A stretch of DNA of 6,685 nucleotides from Roseburia sp. (lineage in GTDB: Bacteria; Bacillota; Clostridia; Lachnospirales; Lachnospiraceae), in the NCBI GenBank assembly GCA_030844625.1, contig JAUUNJ010000138.1, forward strand, positions 1 to 6,685, in the 5' to 3' direction. This document shows, piece by piece, positions 6,678-6,685 of the stretch. Within the stretch, counting starts at the first letter, position 1. Every line of letters begins with the position of its first letter. A program made the translations under genes and the position numbers. The notes beneath the pieces were generated by a model that did no database searches, had not been told where the DNA came from, and saw only the letters and a list, made by a program, of their open reading frames with translations.

Positions 6678-6685
6678 GATAATAT

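Overview
The window reads as an interior piece of a surface polysaccharide (capsule or exopolysaccharide) operon from a low-GC Gram-positive bacterium, most likely a Clostridia/Lachnospiraceae-type gut anaerobe. The reasons are AT-rich coding, frequent AGA/ATA codons, AGGAG-type ribosome binding sites, and a priming sugar transferase whose C-terminal wording (FMFKLDADPRIIGS, GTRPPTIDEYEKYELHH, WSIGLDIKIILKTV) I associate with Lachnospiraceae homologues. The taxon is inferred from memory, not from a search.

Layout: six genes, all on the + strand. In order they are a polyprenyl-phosphate sugar phosphotransferase cut off at its 5' end by the window edge (1-990); a GT4 glycosyltransferase starting at GTG (1038-2183); an acyltransferase-3 family membrane O-acyltransferase overlapping it by 8 nt (2176-3195); a second GT4 glycosyltransferase with a cysteine-rich insert (3212-4420); a radical SAM protein with an auxiliary iron-sulfur domain (4458-5627); and a third GT4 glycosyltransferase that stops short of the usual family length (5637-6677). 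The gaps are 47, -8, 16, 37 and 9 nt. None is long enough for a convincing promoter plus terminator, so all six are probably on one transcript. No stretch over 300 bases lacks a gene. I saw no RNA genes, insertion sequences, CRISPR arrays or large repeats.

How the genes work together (inference from families): the first protein loads a sugar-1-phosphate onto undecaprenyl phosphate at the cytoplasmic face of the membrane. The three GT4 enzymes add further sugars from nucleotide-sugar donors, suggesting a repeat unit of about four sugars or more if all are active. The membrane acyltransferase adds an O-acetyl or similar group. Flippase, polymerase, chain-length control and nucleotide-sugar genes are not in the window and would be expected on either side.

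The least ordinary member is the radical SAM protein. It has the standard cluster motif, a four-cysteine auxiliary site and a further CxxC tail, but no visible peptide precursor gene beside it. It is a candidate for radical modification of the glycan, its lipid carrier or a sugar precursor, but the sequence alone does not show its substrate. The other point to check is the early stop in the last glycosyltransferase.
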